The translations under genes and the position numbers were made by a program. Positions 60,452 to 64,000 of a stretch of 64,000 nt of DNA are shown here, piece by piece. The stretch's first letter is position 1; every line of letters starts with the position of its first letter. The stretch comes from SIG603 sp964370775 (lineage in GTDB: Bacteria; Bacillota; Clostridia; Oscillospirales; Acutalibacteraceae). The notes under the pieces were generated by a model that saw only the letters and a list, made by a program, of their open reading frames with translations, was not told where the DNA came from and did no database searches. The DNA lies in the NCBI GenBank assembly GCA_964370775.1, contig CAYJKT010000016.1, positions 1-64,000 on the forward strand, given 5' to 3'.

Positions 60452-62074
60452 ATGGAAATAAAACTTTGTATAAATTGTTTTGAAGATATAGATACTAGCA
60501 TTGGTGGAGGAGAGGTTTGTCCTTCTTGCGGATACAACAATCACCAAAAAAGTTTAAAAGGTGCGGTAAAGGCTGGAACGACTCTTGCAGAAAAATATAT
60601 TTTAGGTAGAGTTATAAGTGCTAATAGCGAAGGCTTTACTTATTCAGGCTTTAACAAGACGAACAACACAAGAGTGAGAATAAAAGAGTTTTTTCCTGCT
60701 ACGATTGCATATAGAGATGAAAAAGCTGTTCATGCAGCAGAGGGAAAGGAAGAACTTTTTGACAAAATATATAAAGACTTTCTACACTTGACCACAGTGT
60801 TACCTAAATTAAGCCACGTTGCAGGAGTATTGGAAATTCAAGAAACTTTAATAGAAAATAACACTTGTTACATAATATATGAATATATAGAGAGCATGAC
60901 TTTAAAAACTTTTGTTGAGGGCAAGGGTGGAAAGTTAGACATTAATTTGTGCACAACTCTATTTAATCCAATCATCAATGCATTAGAAATGATGCACAGT
61001 GCAGATATTAAACATTTGGGTATATCACCACAGTCGTTAAGAGTTTGCAAAGATGGAAAAATGCGACTTTTTGATTTCTCTATAGAAGCTGTTAGAAAAC
61101 TAGGAACAGGATTAGAGCCAGACTTAATAAATGGTTGTGCTGCGTATGAGCAATATGGAAATAGCTTAGAATGTACAAAGGCTACTGATGTTTACGGTTT
61201 AAGTGCTAGTATATTATACGTGCTAACAGGCAGATTACCTGACTCAGCAAATAAAAGATTAGAAAATCCTAGACTGATGATTAGCAGAGAAACATTAAAA
61301 ATAATACCTCAGTATGTGATTTCTACATTAGCTGGTGGGTTGCAGGTTATGCCAGAGAATAGAACACATGATTTTACGACATTTAAGCAAGAGTTTAATA
61401 ACGAAGTTCGTGAAGAAGTACAAGAACAGATAGTTCAAGAAAAAACAATAGAAAAAACTGAAAAACCTAAAGCTTATTCAAGTTCGGGTAACAGTAAAAA
61501 TGTTGTGAACCCAGCAGTTTGGATGTGGTTATCGTTTTTGGTGACGATTGTAATTTTGTTTACTATAGTATATAGATATGTAACAAGCCCAGAGTTTTCA
61601 TCTGACGGAGTGGTAGAGTTTTTAGATAACACAATAAGCGCAGCACCAGAAAGAGAAAAAGTTCCAGATTTAGTTGGCGAATCGTATGATACATGGACAC
61701 AGGAGTTCTTGAACTCAGACGAATATCAGTTCGAGATGTCTATTTTATCTCAAGAATTTAGTGACGAGTACGGACAAGGTTTAATTTTGGAGCAAACACC
61801 AGAGGCAGATACTTATGCAGAAGCTGACACTGTTATAAAAGTTGTGTTAAGTAGAGGGTCAAGCAAAAGAGAACTTCCTAGTATAAATGGAATTCAGTTT
61901 GCAGAAGCATTAAAATTGCTAGAAGACGAAGGCTTTATTGTTATAAAAGAAGAAGCAATTAGCGATCAACATGCTGTAGGGCAAGTTTTATGGTATGGTG
62001 GAGATTATAGCTCAGGTGATGTACTAGAATATGGAACGGAAATTCCTGTTATAGTAAGCAAGGGTTCTGAATAA
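60452..62074 (+). CDS. Zinc-ribbon / pseudokinase / PASTA membrane protein
   Basis: A 540-residue protein. The N terminus has a zinc-ribbon (C6/C9, C23/C26). Residues about 45-320 resemble a bacterial Ser/Thr kinase: K78 in RIKEFFP is kept, but HRD is HLG (188-190), the Asn is Ser (S195), and DFG is DFS (208-210). One membrane helix (about 354-375) follows, then two PASTA-like domains (about 404-469 and 471-540), which usually bind peptidoglycan fragments. It should be a non-catalytic sensor or scaffold. The start has an in-frame TAG directly upstream; its GAGGGG is 16 bases away, unusually far. Confidence 0.75.
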   Translation: MEIKLCINCFEDIDTSIGGGEVCPSCGYNNHQKSLKGAVKAGTTLAEKYILGRVISANSEGFTYSGFNKTNNTRVRIKEFFPATIAYRDEKAVHAAEGKEELFDKIYKDFLHLTTVLPKLSHVAGVLEIQETLIENNTCYIIYEYIESMTLKTFVEGKGGKLDINLCTTLFNPIINALEMMHSADIKHLGISPQSLRVCKDGKMRLFDFSIEAVRKLGTGLEPDLINGCAAYEQYGNSLECTKATDVYGLSASILYVLTGRLPDSANKRLENPRLMISRETLKIIPQYVISTLAGGLQVMPENRTHDFTTFKQEFNNEVREEVQEQIVQEKTIEKTEKPKAYSSSGNSKNVVNPAVWMWLSFLVTIVILFTIVYRYVTSPEFSSDGVVEFLDNTISAAPEREKVPDLVGESYDTWTQEFLNSDEYQFEMSILSQEFSDEYGQGLILEQTPEADTYAEADTVIKVVLSRGSSKRELPSINGIQFAEALKLLEDEGFIVIKEEAISDQHAVGQVLWYGGDYSSGDVLEYGTEIPVIVSKGSE

Positions 62075-62076
62075 AT

Positions 62077-62102
62077 AAAAGGGACGTTAATTCGTCCTTT
62101 TT
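62077..62102 (+). terminator. Rho-independent terminator of the PASTA gene
   Basis: AAAGGGACG and CGTCCTTTTT pair with one bulged base, followed by TTTTG. Confidence 0.8.
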
Positions 62103-62147
62103 GTGCATGTGAAAGTTAGTTTAAGTTAACTTGAAATGAGGGATAAA

Positions 62148-64000
62148 ATGATAGAGAAAAAAATATTTAATGTAACAGGCATGACATGCTCTGCGTGTTC
62201 TGCACATGTAGAAAAATCAGTGGCAAAAGTGGATGGTGTTGCCAAAGTAGAAGTTATGCTACTTGCAAATTCTATGAGTGTTGAATACGATACAGATACA
62301 ACAGATACGGATAAAATATGTGGTGCTGTAAAAATTGCTGGCTATGGAGCGAGCTTACATAATACTAAAGAAACAAAGACAAGTGCAAAGTCAGATGTAA
62401 ATGACGAGATAAAAAACATGAAATCAAGATTAGTTACATCGTTTGCATTTTTAATTCCATTAATGTATGTATCTATGGGAAGTATGATGGGCTTGCCTAC
62501 ACCGTGGTTTTTTGTGGGAATGGAAAATGCAGTGATTTTTGCATTTACTCAACTACTTTTAACTTTGCCTATACTAATAATAAACAAATCTTACTTTATA
62601 AGTGGATTTAAAAAGCTAGTTAAGTTGTCCCCAAATATGGACACGTTAATAGCAGTTGGAGCAAGTGCAGCTTTTATATATGGCATAATTGCAATATATA
62701 TGATAACTTATGGACAAAACCACGGACACCCAGAGATAGTGCACTCTTTTATGCATGATGTGTATTTTGAATCAGCTGGCACTATACTCACACTAATTAC
62801 TTTAGGTAAATATCTAGAGATACGCTCAAAAGCAAAAACAACAAGTGCTATAGAAAAGCTTGTTAACCTTTCACCAAAAACAGCAACTGTTTTAATAGAT
62901 GATACAGAAAAAGAAGTATTGGTAGAAGATATTCTAGTAGGCGATATAGTTCTTGTAAAACCAGGTGGAACAATTCCAGTAGACGGAGTTATAATAGAGG
63001 GATATTCTTCGGTTGACCAAAGTGTGCTAACTGGCGAGAGTATTCCTGTTGAAAAAACAAAAGGTGACAGCGTGATGTCGGCTTCCATAAATAAAAGTGG
63101 TATGCTGAAAATTAATACAACAAAAACTAGTGCAAACAGCACCTTGGCTCAAATAATTAAATTAGTAGAAGAAGCAGGCAACAGCAAAGCGCCAATATCC
63201 AAATTAGCAGATAAAGTAAGTGGAGTCTTTGTGCCAGTCGTAATGGGGATTGCATTACTGTCTTTTATAATATGGTTTTTTGCAATTGGCGAGACACTCA
63301 CGTTCTCGTTATCAATCGCTATCTCAGTACTTGTAATATCATGCCCGTGTGCACTGGGTCTTGCAACTCCAGTTGCGATTATGGTGGGAACTGGTAAAGG
63401 AGCACAAAACGGAATTCTAATAAAATCTGGAGAAGCTTTAGAAATCGCACATAAAATAGATACAGTAGTTTTGGATAAAACAGGAACAGTGACAGAGGGT
63501 AAACCAAAGGTTACAGATATAATAGAACTTAACGGTTATTCAAAAGATTTTCTTCTTAAAAAAGCGTATGGAGTGGAAAAGTACTCAGAACACCCACTTG
63601 CAAGTGCAGTGTTAGAGCACGTAAAAGCTCAGAATATAGCAGAGCCAACTATAGCAGAGTTTGCATCTGTAACTGGAAAAGGCGTAAAAGCTAAAATAGA
63701 TGAAGAAATTATACATGGTGGAAACCTAAAATACCTGAACGAAATAGGTGTCGACACGGCAAATGCAGATAAAATCATAACCGAATTGACAGAGAGTGGG
63801 AAAACTCCGTTGATTTTCAGCACAGATAATACTATAATAGGTATTATTGCAGTGGCTGATACAGTAAAAGAACAGAGCAAAGTTGCAATATCTGAACTAA
63901 AAAATAGTGGAATAGATGTAGTTATGCTGACTGGTGACAATGAGAAAACAGCAAAAGCAATAGCAAATTCTGTTGGTATAGATAATGTAATTGCAGAAGT
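62148..64000 (+). CDS. copA: Copper-exporting P-type ATPase (partial, runs off the window)
   Basis: The open frame starts at ATG 62148 (GAGGGA ahead) and continues to the edge, over 617 residues. It has an N-terminal heavy-metal domain VTGMTCSACSAH (copper-type CxxC), membrane helices, the actuator TGESIPVEK, the metal site CPCALGLATPVA, and the phosphorylation motif DKTGTVTEG. CPC plus GMTCSAC is typical of Cu(I) exporters. The ATP-binding remainder lies outside the window. No copper-sensing CsoR or CopZ is seen before it. Confidence 0.93.
   Translation, partial: MIEKKIFNVTGMTCSACSAHVEKSVAKVDGVAKVEVMLLANSMSVEYDTDTTDTDKICGAVKIAGYGASLHNTKETKTSAKSDVNDEIKNMKSRLVTSFAFLIPLMYVSMGSMMGLPTPWFFVGMENAVIFAFTQLLLTLPILIINKSYFISGFKKLVKLSPNMDTLIAVGASAAFIYGIIAIYMITYGQNHGHPEIVHSFMHDVYFESAGTILTLITLGKYLEIRSKAKTTSAIEKLVNLSPKTATVLIDDTEKEVLVEDILVGDIVLVKPGGTIPVDGVIIEGYSSVDQSVLTGESIPVEKTKGDSVMSASINKSGMLKINTTKTSANSTLAQIIKLVEEAGNSKAPISKLADKVSGVFVPVVMGIALLSFIIWFFAIGETLTFSLSIAISVLVISCPCALGLATPVAIMVGTGKGAQNGILIKSGEALEIAHKIDTVVLDKTGTVTEGKPKVTDIIELNGYSKDFLLKKAYGVEKYSEHPLASAVLEHVKAQNIAEPTIAEFASVTGKGVKAKIDEEIIHGGNLKYLNEIGVDTANADKIITELTESGKTPLIFSTDNTIIGIIAVADTVKEQSKVAISELKNSGIDVVMLTGDNEKTAKAIANSVGIDNVIAE

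Overview
The window is AT-rich and densely coded, with strong Gram-positive ribosome binding sites, TTG and GTG starts, and promoters of TTGACA/TATAAT type with 17-base spacing. SpoVAC and SpoVAD, a SCIFF ranthipeptide with its radical SAM maturase, an L10 leader, an anaerobic sulfatase maturase and an [FeFe]-hydrogenase-like protein together point to a strictly anaerobic, spore-forming Clostridia-class Firmicute. Two cytoplasmic sulfatases and many sugar-acid type dehydrogenases and isomerases suggest life on complex, partly sulfated glycans, for instance in a gut. The species cannot be named from this.

Region by region. 1-2.3 kb: a partial drug/metabolite-type transporter, a polytopic membrane protein of glycosyltransferase-C type, and a 34-residue cysteine-rich micropeptide. 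2.4-12.4 kb: tRNA modification genes (tmcAL, a TtcA-type thiolase, tcdA), acetate kinase, a remarkable ferredoxin/[FeFe]-hydrogenase-like/GGDEF fusion, ychF, an esterase, serS and two small proteins (DUF1904, DsrE). 12.6-16.2 kb: the rpmG-secE-nusG-rplK-rplA-rplJ-rplL block, with an rpmG leader, two likely L1 mRNA sites and an L10 leader; it ends in a terminator and rpoBC does not follow. 16.4-18.9 kb: two overlapping membrane diguanylate cyclase genes. 19-22 kb: a three-gene sugar-type operon (isomerase, Gfo/Idh/MocA, isomerase). 22-25.3 kb: a DUF3343/cysteine desulfurase pair and the SCIFF system. 25.4-33.1 kb: HAD phosphatase, rpsT, cupin, asnS, an isomerase, fba, a sulfatase and a ZupT transporter. 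33.4-39.6 kb: GNAT, a LacI regulator with a divergent VOC/oxidoreductase pair, and the udp-deoB-deoC nucleoside salvage operon. 39.9-45.8 kb: an oxidoreductase with an anaerobic sulfatase maturase, and an ABC-F protein with a second sulfatase. 46.2-50.2 kb: a large secreted surface protein, then a possible IS relic and a broken acetyltransferase. 50.2-54.9 kb: a Q/N/P-rich membrane protein, tex, spoVAC and spoVAD. 55.3-64 kb: an envelope-stress type operon (response regulator, sensor kinase, HtrA protease), PopT, a PASTA pseudokinase and the start of a copper P-type ATPase.

How parts work together. Three copies of a 12-base palindrome (AAACACGTGTTT type) sit in the promoters of the LacI gene, its divergent VOC/oxidoreductase pair and the isomerase operon 14 kb away, which suggests one small regulon. 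The two CxPxR sulfatases need the radical SAM maturase encoded between them. Three GGDEF proteins (one fused to a hydrogenase-like sensor) suggest cyclic-di-GMP signalling, with no EAL or HD-GYP protein in view. The surface protein and the stress operon share unusual TTCATAA/TTATGAA repeats upstream.

The best candidates for something undescribed are the hydrogenase-GGDEF fusion, the zinc-ribbon PASTA pseudokinase, the LacI regulon and the ABC-F protein with a degenerate second ATPase half. All family calls are read from motifs by eye; no database search was possible.
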